Part shown: positions 52,416 to 60,747 of the stretch, in pieces
Layout: each line of letters opens with the position of its first letter
Numbering within the stretch: the stretch's first letter is position 1
DNA from: DASXRA01 sp036502575
GTDB lineage: Bacteria > Actinomycetota > Actinomycetes > Mycobacteriales > Jatrophihabitantaceae
Length of the DNA: 64,000 nt
Direction: 5' to 3'
Assembly: GCA_036502575.1 (NCBI GenBank)
Contig: DASXYL010000052.1
Coordinates: 1-64,000 of the forward strand
The notes under the pieces: generated by a model
Seen by the model: only the letters and a program-made list of their open reading frames with translations
Databases searched by the model: none
Told to the model about the DNA's origin: nothing
Program-made: the position numbers and the translations under genes

Positions 52416-53162
52416 GTGATCGCACTGGCCGGCTCGCGCCGTATCGGCATCGGGGTCGCCGCGGCTGCGGGTGCGCTGCTGGTTCTGGGTGGCTGCGCCG
52501 CCGGGCAACGCGCACAGACCGCCGACGAAACCCCCGTGGTGGACGGGGTTGCCGCCAACGCCGGCTCGATCGCGCTGCGGGCCGTCACCGTCACCGCCCC
52601 GGCCGCCAGTGGGTACGCGAAGGGCAGCAACGCCACCCTGCAGTTGGTGATCGTCAACAGCAGCCTGAGCAACGATCAGCTGATCGGCATCAGCACACCG
52701 GTTGCCGCTGACGCCCGGATGTTCGCCGACGAGGCCGCGTCGACGTTCACCCCGCCCCCGACGCCCACCGACACGACGAGCACCACCCCGACCGACACGA
52801 CCGGCTCGACGTCCACCGACACGACCAGCGCGACGCCCACCTCGACCCCGACCGACACAACGGGCACCACCCCGACCTCGACGCCGACCGACACGACCAG
52901 CGCGACGCCCACCGAGACCGCGGCTCCGACGCTCTCGGCCATCGACCTGCCGGCCGGACGCGCGACCTCGATCGGCTACACGCCCGAACTGCCGGTCATC
53001 CAGCTAGAGGGGCTGACCCGCGAGCTGTTCCCGTCGCAGGCGTTCCCGATCACGTTCCAGTTCGCCAAGGCCGGCTCGGTGACGTTCACCGTGGCCGTCC
53101 ATCTCGCACCCGGGCCGGCGACCACGCCCAGCATCGACATCGCACCGACCGCCGAAGGCTAA
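52416..53162 (+). CDS. LpqE-like lipoprotein (PCu(A)C-related fold) with a Thr/Pro/Asp repeat insert
   Basis: A 248-residue lipoprotein, GTG at 52416, lipobox LLVLGGC. The domain is split by a low-complexity insert: the first part (IALRAVTVTAPAASGYAKGSNATLQLVIVN) and the last part (TSIGYTPELPVIQLEGLTRELFPSQAFPITFQFAKAGSVTFTVAVHL) belong to a DUF461/PCu(A)C-like sandwich. Residues about 110-170 are repeats of TPTDTTS and TSTPTDTTG. Mycobacterial lpqE is also next to carD. The copper ligands (Met/His) are not obvious, so metal binding is uncertain. Confidence 0.8.
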   Translation: MIALAGSRRIGIGVAAAAGALLVLGGCAAGQRAQTADETPVVDGVAANAGSIALRAVTVTAPAASGYAKGSNATLQLVIVNSSLSNDQLIGISTPVAADARMFADEAASTFTPPPTPTDTTSTTPTDTTGSTSTDTTSATPTSTPTDTTGTTPTSTPTDTTSATPTETAAPTLSAIDLPAGRATSIGYTPELPVIQLEGLTRELFPSQAFPITFQFAKAGSVTFTVAVHLAPGPATTPSIDIAPTAEG

Positions 53163-53194
53163 TCCCCTTTTCCGCCCGTCGTAGGTTCGAGCAC

Positions 53195-54031
53195 GTGAAT
53201 TCACATCGCGTCTGGTTGATCACCGGCACGTCGTCAGGATTCGGGCGGGCCATCGCCAAAGCAGCCCTACACCGCGGCGATACAGTCGTCGCCACCGCGC
53301 GCAGACCGGCGGCGCTCCACGACCTGGTCGCCGCCCATCCGGATCAGGTGCACGCGACGGCGCTCGACGTCACCGACACGGCTCGCATCCCGGCCGTCGT
53401 GGACGAGATGGTCCAGCAGCACGGGCGCATCGACGTCCTCGTCAACAATGCCGGGCGGGCACTCATCGGCGCCGTCGAGGAGACGACCGAGCCGGAACTG
53501 CGCGACCTCATGGACGTCCACTTCTTCGGCCCGGCCGTGCTGACCCGAGCGGTACTGCCGCACATGCGCGCGCAGAAGTCCGGTGCGATCGTGCAGCTGA
53601 CGAGCGTGGGCGGGCGGATCTCGTTCGCCGGGTGCTCCGCGTATTCGGCGACGAAGTTCGCCCTGGAAGGGTTCTCCGAGGCGCTCGCGGAGGAGGTGGC
53701 TCCGTTCGGCATCAGGGTGCTGATCGTCGAGCCCGGCGCGTTCCGTACCGGGCTGCACGGCGGCGCGATGCAGATGTCCGCGGAGCTGGCGGCCTACGCC
53801 GACACCGTTGGACCCGTTCGCGCGGCGATGCGCGCATTCGACAACAGCCAGCCGGGCGATCCGGCCAAGGCGGCCGACGCGATCCTCGCCGCGCTGGACG
53901 CCGACCGCACGCCGCTGCGCCTGCCGTTGGGCGACGATTCCCTCGACCAGATCATCGCGCGCGTGGACAGCGACCGCGCGGATGCCCTGGCCTGGGAGGG
54001 AACCATCCGCGGCACCGACTTCGACCGGTAG
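53195..54031 (+). CDS. Short-chain dehydrogenase/reductase
   Basis: A 278-residue classical SDR, GTG at 53195. NAD(P) loop TGTSSGFGRAIA, NNAGRAL after strand 4, catalytic Ser in LTSVGGRISF, and YSATK (Tyr, Lys). It resembles oxidoreductases acting on alcohols or ketones; substrate unknown. It is not part of the mycobacterial synteny, but is co-directional with radA (42-base gap). Confidence 0.9.
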   Translation: MNSHRVWLITGTSSGFGRAIAKAALHRGDTVVATARRPAALHDLVAAHPDQVHATALDVTDTARIPAVVDEMVQQHGRIDVLVNNAGRALIGAVEETTEPELRDLMDVHFFGPAVLTRAVLPHMRAQKSGAIVQLTSVGGRISFAGCSAYSATKFALEGFSEALAEEVAPFGIRVLIVEPGAFRTGLHGGAMQMSAELAAYADTVGPVRAAMRAFDNSQPGDPAKAADAILAALDADRTPLRLPLGDDSLDQIIARVDSDRADALAWEGTIRGTDFDR

Positions 54032-54073
54032 CGCCTGCGGGTTTCTGTCGGTGGGCGGCCCTAGGTTGACGGT

Positions 54074-55495
54074 GTGACCAAGCCGAGCCGCACGGCCGCC
54101 TACCGATGCTCCGAGTGCGGAAGCACGTCGCTGCGTTGGGTGGGGCGCTGTGGCGAATGCCAGGCGTGGGGAACCGTCGCCGAGGTGGGGGGTCCGGTCA
54201 GATCCGTCCGATCCGTCAAGGCTGGGCCGGTACAGCAGCCGGCCCGCCCGATCGGCGAGCTCGATCCAGACCTTGCCCGCGCGCGTCCCACGGGGGTGAG
54301 CGAGCTCGACCGGGTACTCGGCGGTGGGCTGGTGCCCGGGTCGGTGGTACTGCTCGCCGGCGAGCCGGGCGTGGGCAAGTCCACGCTGCTGCTCGACGTG
54401 GCCTACCGGTTCGCGGCCAGCGGTCAGCGCTCGCTGATCGTCACCGGCGAGGAATCCCCGGCCCAGGTGCGGCTGCGCGCCGAACGCACGGGCGCCGTCC
54501 ACGACTCGCTCTACCTCGCCGCTGAGAACGACCTCGGCGCGGTGCTCACCCACGTGGACGACGTCAAGCCCGGGCTGCTCGTCGTCGACTCCATCCAGAC
54601 GATCTCCACCGACGGCATCGACAGCGCCACCGGCGGCGTCCCGCAGATCCGCGCCGTGGCGGCCGCCTTGATCGCGATGGCCAAGCAGCGGGGCATCGCC
54701 ACGGTTATCGTCGGGCACGTCACCAAGGACGGTGCGATCGCCGGGCCGCGCGTGCTCGAGCACCTGGTCGACGTCGTCCTGCACTTCGAGGGCGATCGCC
54801 ACTCGTCGCTGCGGCTCATCCGGGCGACCAAGAACCGGTACGGCGCCGCCGACGAGATCGGCTGCTTCGAGATGCGCGAGCACGGCATCACCGGCCTCGC
54901 CGACCCGTCCGGGCTGTTCCTGTCCGAGCGCGCGGCGGCGGTGGCCGGCACCTGCGTCACGGTGAGCCTCGAGGGCAAGCGACCGCTCGTGACCGAGGTG
55001 CAGGCGCTGGTCGCCCGCACGACCAACGGCGGAACACCGCGGCGCTCGGTCACCGACCTCGACTCCGGACGCGTGGCCATGCTGCTCGCGGTGCTGACCC
55101 GGCACGGCGACATGTCCTTCGGCGATCACGAGGTGTACGCCGCCACGGTCGGTGGCCTGCAGGCCACCGAGCCGGCCGCCGATCTGGCCGTGGCGCTGGC
55201 CCTGGCCTCGGCGGTACGCGACGTGCCGCTGCCGCAGACGTTCGCAGCGATCGGCGAGGTGTCGCTGTCGGGCGACGTCCGCCGGGTCAGCGGCCTGGAC
55301 CGTCGACTCGCCGAGGCGGCCCGGCTGGGGTTTACCATTGCCTTGGTCCCGGAGGGCCAAACAGGTGCCGCGCCGGGTATCCAGACGCTTCCCGTCGCCA
55401 CTCTGGTCGAGGCCCTGGCGCAGGTTGCCAGCCTTCGCAATCGGCTCGGCGACCCCCGCCGGCTGGTCCTGCGCACTGTTCCAGGGGGTCGCTGA
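54074..55495 (+). CDS. radA: DNA repair protein RadA
   Basis: A 473-residue branch-migration helicase-like protein. The N-terminal C4 zinc finger is YRCSECGSTSLRWVGRCGECQAWG. Walker A is GEPGVGKSTL, Walker B is LLVVDSIQTI and the RadA motif is KNRYG. The C-terminal Lon-like domain ends with SLSGDVRRVSGLDRRLAEAARLGF. GTG at 54074. Followed by disA, as in other actinobacteria and Firmicutes, where RadA restrains DisA. Confidence 0.96.
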   Translation: MTKPSRTAAYRCSECGSTSLRWVGRCGECQAWGTVAEVGGPVRSVRSVKAGPVQQPARPIGELDPDLARARPTGVSELDRVLGGGLVPGSVVLLAGEPGVGKSTLLLDVAYRFAASGQRSLIVTGEESPAQVRLRAERTGAVHDSLYLAAENDLGAVLTHVDDVKPGLLVVDSIQTISTDGIDSATGGVPQIRAVAAALIAMAKQRGIATVIVGHVTKDGAIAGPRVLEHLVDVVLHFEGDRHSSLRLIRATKNRYGAADEIGCFEMREHGITGLADPSGLFLSERAAAVAGTCVTVSLEGKRPLVTEVQALVARTTNGGTPRRSVTDLDSGRVAMLLAVLTRHGDMSFGDHEVYAATVGGLQATEPAADLAVALALASAVRDVPLPQTFAAIGEVSLSGDVRRVSGLDRRLAEAARLGFTIALVPEGQTGAAPGIQTLPVATLVEALAQVASLRNRLGDPRRLVLRTVPGGR

Positions 55496-55588
55496 AGATC
55501 TACTCGGCCCCAACCGCCGCGCGCTCCGGCGGCGTCCAGACCTAGACTGTCGGCACGGTAGGCCGATGGCTGACAGTTGGGAGCGGGT

Positions 55589-56668
55589 GTGCCAACCAGC
55601 GAGAGGGACGCAGCGTTGCGCAACGTGCTCGCTACCGTGGCGCCCGGGACCTGGTTACGCGACGGGCTAGAACGGGTACTGCGCGGTAACACCGGCGCGC
55701 TGATCGTCATGGGATTCGACGAGACCGTCGAGTCGCTGTGCACGGGCGGATTTCCCCTGGACGTCGAATCGTCGGCCACCCGGCTCCGGGAACTGGCCAA
55801 GATGGACGGCGCCCTGGTGCTCTCGTCCGACGGCAGCCGCATCCTGCGCGCCGCGACCCACCTGATGCCCGACCCGGGCATCGACACCGACGAGTCCGGC
55901 ACCCGGCACCGCACCGCGCAGCGGGTCGCCATCCAGACCGGGCACCCGGTCATCTCGGTGTCGCAGTCGATGCGGATCATCGGCATGTACCTCGGCCGGC
56001 AGCGCTACGTGCTGGAGAGCAGCGGCGAGCTGTTGGGTCGCGCCAACCAGGCGATCGCCACGCTCGAGCGCTACAAGGCGCGCCTGGACGAGGTGTCGAA
56101 CACGCTGTCCGCGCTGGAGATCGAGGACCTCGTCACGGTGCGCGACGCCGCGATGGTGATGCAGCGCCTGGAGATGGTGCGCCGCATCGCGGACGAGATC
56201 GTCGGCTACGTCGTCGAGCTGGGCACCGACGGGCGGCTGCTGGCTCTGCAGCTCGAGGAGCTGATGGCCGGGGTCGACGCCGACCGTGAGCTCATCACGC
56301 GTGACTACCTGCCGGGCGGGCGCCGCGGCCGCACCGCCGAGCAGGTGCTGACCGAGCTCTCCGACCTGTCCGCCACGGACCTGCTCGATCTCGGCCTCGT
56401 CGCTTCGGCCATGGGCTTCGCGAGTGCCGCGGAATCACTCGACGGCGTCGCCAGCCCCCGGGGCTACCGGCTATTGGCTCGGGTGCCCCGGCTGCCCGGC
56501 CCCATCCTCGACCGGGTCGTTCAGCACTTCGACGGCTTGCAGAAGCTGCTCGCCGCGACGGTCGAGGACCTGCAAGGCGTCGAGGGCGTGGGCGAGTCGC
56601 GAGCCCGCAGCGTGCGCGAGGCGATCTCCCGACTGGCCGACGCGTCGATCATCGACCGCTACCCGTAA
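55589..56668 (+). CDS. disA: Diadenylate cyclase DisA
   Basis: DNA-scanning protein that makes c-di-AMP from ATP. About 359 residues with the GTG at 55589 (VPTSERDAALRNVL); a TTG at 55577 is in frame. The DAC domain has MDGALVLSSDGSRI and DESGTRHRTAQRVAI (active-site DGA and RHR motifs). A helical linker (LERYKARLDEVSNTLSALEI) and the C-terminal HhH (LQGVEGVGESRARSVREAI) follow. Length matches family. Confidence 0.96.
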   Translation: MPTSERDAALRNVLATVAPGTWLRDGLERVLRGNTGALIVMGFDETVESLCTGGFPLDVESSATRLRELAKMDGALVLSSDGSRILRAATHLMPDPGIDTDESGTRHRTAQRVAIQTGHPVISVSQSMRIIGMYLGRQRYVLESSGELLGRANQAIATLERYKARLDEVSNTLSALEIEDLVTVRDAAMVMQRLEMVRRIADEIVGYVVELGTDGRLLALQLEELMAGVDADRELITRDYLPGGRRGRTAEQVLTELSDLSATDLLDLGLVASAMGFASAAESLDGVASPRGYRLLARVPRLPGPILDRVVQHFDGLQKLLAATVEDLQGVEGVGESRARSVREAISRLADASIIDRYP

Positions 56669-56679
56669 GCGAAATGGAC

Positions 56680-56721
56680 GCCGCGTCGCCCGCAACTCCG
56701 TCGTGATGCGGGCGACGCGGC
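56680..56721. terminator. Strong hairpin after disA
   Basis: Perfect 15-base arms GCCGCGTCGCCCGCA and TGCGGGCGACGCGGC with a 12-base loop, between the convergent disA and DUF4242-like genes. No T-run; it likely stops both. Confidence 0.75.
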
Positions 56722-56726
56722 ATCGG

Positions 56727-57011
56727 TCAAAGCCCGACCCCCCGGACGGGCTTGACTTCGACGGCCCCGACGATGCGGTCGTGGCCGATCGACATATTGG
56801 TGAGTGCTTCGCGGACCGAGTCGGCGGAGTCGCTCGTCACGAGGCAGTAGATGATCTCGTCACTCGGCACGGCGATGCACGACATCGGCGTGACCGAACT
56901 GGTTCCGGACCCGCCGTTGGCACCGGACCGCAGCTGCGCGAGCATCTCGGCGGCGACTTCGGCCGTCGCTGATGAGGCGTAGCACTCGATCAGGAAAAGC
57001 GGCTCCCCCAC
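56727..57011 (-). CDS. DUF4242-like small protein A
   Basis: A 94-residue protein: VGEPLFLIECYASSATAEVA, VTPMSCIAVPSDEIIYCLVTS, SADSVREALTNMSIGHDRIVGAVEV. The ferredoxin-like alpha/beta pattern and IAVPSDEIIYCL resemble DUF4242 (SCO4226-like, nickel-binding in one case). A paralogue with 11-residue start identity pattern (PLFLxECYxSSATAE) lies at 60101. GTG at 57011 is 7 bases after the -10 of a shared promoter, so it is leaderless. Function unknown. Confidence 0.8.
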   Translation of the reverse strand: MGEPLFLIECYASSATAEVAAEMLAQLRSGANGGSGTSSVTPMSCIAVPSDEIIYCLVTSDSADSVREALTNMSIGHDRIVGAVEVKPVRGVGL

Positions 57012-57018
57012 TCACATA

Positions 57019-57065
57019 ACGCTAGGGAGACAGCCCGGCTGAGGAATCAGGGGTCGTCCCTACAA
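57019..57065 (-). promoter_or_regulatory. Regulon promoter A, inside the end of the LAL gene
   Basis: Conserved 25-base box at 57041-57065 (minus strand core TAGGGACGACCCCTGATTCC), 16 bases, then TAGCGT (57024-57019). The start codon of the gene below is at 57011. The same box and spacing occur at 60399 and 60656. The box is made of the last codons of the LAL gene, and the TAG of the -10 is its stop codon. Confidence 0.75.
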
Positions 57066-59856
57066 GTGGGGCGTAGGTGGTGAGTTCACGGCGGGAGTGA
57101 ATGCCGAGTTTGCGATAGATGCGACTGAGATTGGCTTCGACGGTCTTGACGGTGACGAACGCGGCGGCCGCAACCTCCTTGTTGGTCAAGCCGCTCGCGA
57201 CCAGCCGGGCTATCCGCTCCTCGGTCGGGGTCAACTCCCCGACGCTTCCCCGTTGCAGGCCCAGGCGCCGCAGTTCGGCCGCCGCGCGCTCAGCCCACAC
57301 CGGTGCGCCCAGGTCGGCGAAGATCTTCTCGGCTTCGGCGAGTACGACGCGGGCCTGCAGCTTCTCCTTGCGTCGTCGCAGCAATCGACCCTGCCACAGC
57401 AGCGTCCGCGCCCGTTCGAACGGCATGGGCAGCGTGGCGTGCACGGCCAGGGCTTTCCCGAATGCGACCGACGCGGCGTCGAGGTCGCCCTGCGCCATCG
57501 CGAGGATCGCGCGCGAGCGCGCGGTGACCGCGACCAGCCAGGCGTACGGCGCGACCGCGACCCGGCGCTCCATCCGATCAACCAGTCCGGCCGCCCGGTC
57601 GAGGTCGCCGCTCGCAACGACCGCCTCGACGTGGTCACCGTGGAAGCGGTGCCGGGCCGGTTCCCCGACCCCCGCCGCCTGCATGATCTCATCGGCGCGA
57701 GACAGCTGCCGGTCGGCCTCAGTCGCATCGTCGCGGCAGATCGCGACGAAGCCCAGCACGACAAGATGCAGCGCGGTGACCCAGGGGTCGTCGAACTCGC
57801 TGGCCAGGGTCAGCCCCTCGTCGGCGGCGGCCTGGGCCGCGTCCAGCTCGCCGAGGTGGGCCAGGATCAGCCCGTGCGCGTACAGCACGAACCCGCGCCA
57901 GCGCCGGGAGCCCGACTGTTGCATGATCTCCATCGACTGGCGCACTTCGTGGCTGGCTCGTTGCCACTCACCGAGCCAGCAGTCGATCTCGGCCAGGTGC
58001 ATGAGCGAGGTGCCGGTAGCCACCTCGTCGCCGACGTTGGCGGCGAACTCGTCCGCGTACCCGGCGCGCGCTTCCACCGGGTCGGCGAGGTGCTTGGCCA
58101 GCGACCGCCACGTCATCATCGCCCAGGTGCCGGCCCAGGACGTGCTAGCGGGGTTCAGCACCTTGCGCCCGCGCTCGATCAAGTCCCGATCGATGCCCCG
58201 GCCGGTGAAGAAGCGGACGTCGACGGCGGTCAGCCAGACGCATGCGGCCAGGTCCGGATCGGCGTCGGCGTCCTCGTCGGTGAGCAGCCGCAGAGTCGCC
58301 TCGATTGCTCGCTGCTCGTCGGCCAGGTCGTGCGTGCCGTACCAGGTCTGGCGCAGGCCGGCCTCGATCTGCATCAGCCGTGACTCGGGCGCCTCGGCGC
58401 TGGCCTGCTTACAGAGGCCTACCGCCTGCTGGGTCGCACCTTCGTGGAAGACGACGTGGGACAACTCGAGCAGCACGCGAGCGTGGTCCGGCCCGGCAGG
58501 CAGTTGCGATGCGGCCTTGTCGAGCAGCGACCAGGCTCGGCGCGTGTCGCCCGCGTGGAACAGGGCCCGTCCCGCTGCTGCCATCCGCGGCGCGTACCGC
58601 GTCGTGTCACCGGTCGGGGTCCGCAGCGCGGCGAGCTCCCACAGTTGGGCCGCGGAGGTCAGCGCCCCCCGCGATTGCGCTTCGGCGGCGCCGGCCTCGA
58701 GCGCGTCCGCCACCTGCTCGTCGCGATTCTCGCTGGCCAACGCGAGGTGCCACGCGCGTTCCTCGGCGTCGTCGACCAGGTCGGCGAGGCGTGCGTGGAG
58801 CCGTCGTAGCGACACCTGCGACGTCCGGGCCGCCGCTCCGAACAGCGGATGCCCGAGCCGCACCTGGTTGCCGTCCACTTCGACGACGCCGTCGCGCTCG
58901 GCCTGGTCCAGCCCGTCGAGGCCGACCTGTTCGCCCAAGGCGGCCACGACGAGATCGACGGTCGGCCGCGCGAGCGCGGAGACGACGTCGAGCACCTCCC
59001 GGGCCGCCGGCGGCAGCCGCTGGATTCGGCCGACGAGCAGGTCGCTCACCTTGTCGGGCACGGGTAGCGGCTCGCCGGCGGCGGCCTGTCCACCGGACTG
59101 CACCAGCGCGTGGGCGATTTCCAAGGCGAAGAAGGGGTTGCCTCCCGACGCCTGTTCGACGCGTCGCAGTACCGGCCGGGACAGCGTCAGATCGGTGCGG
59201 GTGTGAATCAGGCTGTGCAGCGCGCCGAGGCTCAGCCCGCCGAGACCGATCCGGATGATGCGATCCGGGGGTAGGGCCTGCGCCAACCCGAACGGCGACA
59301 CCGGCTCGCGATCGCTGCGCACGGTCGCGAGCAGGCACACCGGTTCGGGACCGAGGCGCCGAGCGACGTATTCGATGGCCTGCGAGGTCGGCTGATCGAG
59401 CCATTGCGCGTCGTCGGCGGCCAGCACCACCGGCGCGTCCGCGGCCAGCGCGCGCACGATCCGCAGCAGCGCCACCGCGACCGCCAGCGGCTTGAGCGCG
59501 GGCTCGTCCGGATCCCGTCGGAGCAGCGCTACCTCGATGGCGTGCCGCTGCGGCTCGTGCAGGCCGGCCAGCACCTCCTCGGGCACTCCGTCCAGGAGAT
59601 CGCGCAGGCCCGCGAACGACAACCCGGCCTCGGACTCAGCCGGACGGCAGGTCAGCAGCCGATACCCCCGGTCAGAAACGTCGGCGAGACCCTCACGCCA
59701 GAGGGTCGTCTTACCGATGCCCGCCGGGCCGTAGATGACGCACGCGGTCGGACCACGGTCGCCCGGCTCGAGGACGGCGCGCAACTCGGCCAACTGCCGG
59801 TCGCGGCCGACAACGCGGTAGGCCGCGTCGCGCCCGTTGCCCCGGTTCCCGTTCAC
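57022..59856 (-). CDS. Large ATP-binding LuxR regulator (LAL family)
   Basis: A 944-residue STAND-type regulator. GTG at 59856 (VNGNRGNGRDAAYRVVGRDRQ); a TTG at 59886 is possible. N-terminal AAA-like ATPase: VGRDRQLAELRAVL, Walker A YGPAGIGKTTL, Walker B VVLAADDAQWLD. Middle: TPR-like helical repeats (about 400-860). C-terminal LuxR helix-turn-helix: LTPTEERIARLVASGLTNKEVAAAAFVTVKTVEANLSRIYRKLGIHSRREL. It is flanked by genes with shared promoters and is the natural regulator of them (inference). Confidence 0.93.
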   Translation of the reverse strand: MNGNRGNGRDAAYRVVGRDRQLAELRAVLEPGDRGPTACVIYGPAGIGKTTLWREGLADVSDRGYRLLTCRPAESEAGLSFAGLRDLLDGVPEEVLAGLHEPQRHAIEVALLRRDPDEPALKPLAVAVALLRIVRALAADAPVVLAADDAQWLDQPTSQAIEYVARRLGPEPVCLLATVRSDREPVSPFGLAQALPPDRIIRIGLGGLSLGALHSLIHTRTDLTLSRPVLRRVEQASGGNPFFALEIAHALVQSGGQAAAGEPLPVPDKVSDLLVGRIQRLPPAAREVLDVVSALARPTVDLVVAALGEQVGLDGLDQAERDGVVEVDGNQVRLGHPLFGAAARTSQVSLRRLHARLADLVDDAEERAWHLALASENRDEQVADALEAGAAEAQSRGALTSAAQLWELAALRTPTGDTTRYAPRMAAAGRALFHAGDTRRAWSLLDKAASQLPAGPDHARVLLELSHVVFHEGATQQAVGLCKQASAEAPESRLMQIEAGLRQTWYGTHDLADEQRAIEATLRLLTDEDADADPDLAACVWLTAVDVRFFTGRGIDRDLIERGRKVLNPASTSWAGTWAMMTWRSLAKHLADPVEARAGYADEFAANVGDEVATGTSLMHLAEIDCWLGEWQRASHEVRQSMEIMQQSGSRRWRGFVLYAHGLILAHLGELDAAQAAADEGLTLASEFDDPWVTALHLVVLGFVAICRDDATEADRQLSRADEIMQAAGVGEPARHRFHGDHVEAVVASGDLDRAAGLVDRMERRVAVAPYAWLVAVTARSRAILAMAQGDLDAASVAFGKALAVHATLPMPFERARTLLWQGRLLRRRKEKLQARVVLAEAEKIFADLGAPVWAERAAAELRRLGLQRGSVGELTPTEERIARLVASGLTNKEVAAAAFVTVKTVEANLSRIYRKLGIHSRRELTTYAPLVGTTPDSSAGLSP

Positions 59857-59886
59857 CGCGCCCCCTGCGCACTGCGCCCCCCGCAA

Positions 59887-60044
59887 TAACGATCATTGTG
59901 CACCAATTGCCCGCCCACAACTGAGAGTGCGCGTGACGGCCGGGCGAGAGCAATCGTCGCGTTGGCGCCGATAGAGCGCCCTCACTGTATAGGCCGGGGT
60001 CCGCGCATCGGCACGCTCAGTGCCTACGGCCACCTGAGCGGCAG
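59887..60044. other. Upstream region of the LAL gene
   Basis: About 160 bases; no gene and no copy of the regulon box. The regulator itself therefore seems not to be in its own regulon. Confidence 0.4.
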
Positions 60045-60104
60045 CTACGCCGCAGCTAGGAGGATCGCGACGAGCGCGGGCAGGATGTCGAGGAACGTGG
60101 TCAT
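60045..60104 (-). CDS. Hydrophobic micropeptide, 19 residues, coupled to protein B
   Basis: MTTFLDILPALVAILLAAA: a short polar start and one hydrophobic helix. ATG at 60104 overlaps the stop of the DUF4242-like gene B (ATGA), so ribosomes can restart on it. A similar 22-residue peptide is coupled to the ORF at 60567. Too short for database proof, but the coupling and the parallel unit support translation. Confidence 0.5.
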   Translation of the reverse strand: MTTFLDILPALVAILLAAA

Positions 60105-60391
60105 CCGCTGGCCTCTCTCGGGGGTGCGGTGAGCCCGACCGCGAAAGCGCCCACGACCCGCTGGTAACCGATCGCGGTCCGCTGCAGCGCCCGGTGGACC
60201 GATTCGAGCGAGTCGCTCTCGATCAGGCAGAAGAAGATCTCGTCCCCGGGCACCGCGATGCACGACAACGGCGTGAGCACGCCGCTCGCGAAGCGGCTGC
60301 CCAGGGCGCGCAAACGCGCGAGCAGGTCAGCAGCCGCTTCGGCAGTGGCGGAGGAGGAGTAGCACTCGACGAGGAAGAGCGGCTGGGGCAC
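60101..60391 (-). CDS. DUF4242-like small protein B
   Basis: A 96-residue paralogue of protein A: VPQPLFLVECYSSSATAEAAADLLARLRA, LTPLSCIAVPGDEIFFCLIES, SLESVHRALQRTAIGYQRVVGAFAV. GTG at 60391 is chosen over TTG at 60397 because it matches the start of protein A and lies 7 bases from the -10, as there. It is leaderless and in the LAL-linked promoter set. Function unknown. Confidence 0.8.
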   Translation of the reverse strand: MPQPLFLVECYSSSATAEAAADLLARLRALGSRFASGVLTPLSCIAVPGDEIFFCLIESDSLESVHRALQRTAIGYQRVVGAFAVGLTAPPREASG

Positions 60392-60398
60392 GGGCAAT

Positions 60399-60445
60399 GC
60401 GCTACGTATCCGCGTTACTCGGGGAATCGGGGAACGTCCCTACAT
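60399..60445 (-). promoter_or_regulatory. Regulon promoter B
   Basis: Box at 60421-60445 (minus strand core TAGGGACGTTCCCCGATTCC), 16 bases, then TAGCGC (60404-60399). It drives the DUF4242-like gene B at 60391. Spacing is identical to promoters A and C. Confidence 0.75.
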
Positions 60446-60501
60446 ATAGCGCTTCCGGGACGGTCTGGGCGACCAGCGCACGGCGCGATGCGACGCCGGT
60501 C

Positions 60502-60570
60502 CTAGACCCCGACCAAGATCGCGACGAGCCCGAGGGCTGCGTGCAGGTCCATGGCAGCGCTGAGGTTCAT
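60502..60570 (-). CDS. Hydrophobic micropeptide, 22 residues
   Basis: MNLSAAMDLHAALGLVAILV and two more residues. Its ATG at 60570 overlaps the stop of the 27-residue ORF upstream (ATGA). Polar start and hydrophobic helix like the 19-residue peptide at 60045. Coupled translation is likely if the upstream ORF is translated. Confidence 0.45.
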   Translation of the reverse strand: MNLSAAMDLHAALGLVAILVGV

Positions 60571-60650
60571 CGGCCTCGCCCCCACGACGGGTTCGGTGAA
60601 GGTAGTGCGCCCGCGCGCTCCCCCACGATCCGCAGAGCGCCGAACACCAT
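60567..60650 (-). CDS. Short leader ORF (27 codons) of regulon promoter C
   Basis: MVFGALRIVGERAGALPSPN and seven more residues. ATG at 60650 is 5 bases past the -10 of promoter C, so a leaderless message would start on it. It occupies the place that the DUF4242-like gene has in unit B and may be a degenerate remnant or a leader for the 22-residue peptide. Confidence 0.4.
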   Translation of the reverse strand: MVFGALRIVGERAGALPSPNPSWGRGR

Positions 60651-60655
60651 GCAAG

Positions 60656-60702
60656 ACGCTACGGAGTCGGCGTAGCGGAGGAATCGGGGGACATCCCTAT
60701 AT
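60656..60702 (-). promoter_or_regulatory. Regulon promoter C
   Basis: Box at 60678-60702 (minus strand core TAGGGATGTCCCCCGATTCC), 16 bases, then TAGCGT (60661-60656). It leads the 27-codon ORF and 22-residue peptide. Confidence 0.75.
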
Positions 60703-60747
60703 GTGACCCTTCGGCGACATACGCGCCGGCGTGAACGCGTGGCGAGG

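Noticed and set aside
52740..52920. Regular repeats that might be a CRISPR array
   Set aside because: They are in-frame Thr/Pro/Asp codon repeats of the lipoprotein, with no unique spacers. No CRISPR array or cas gene is in the window.
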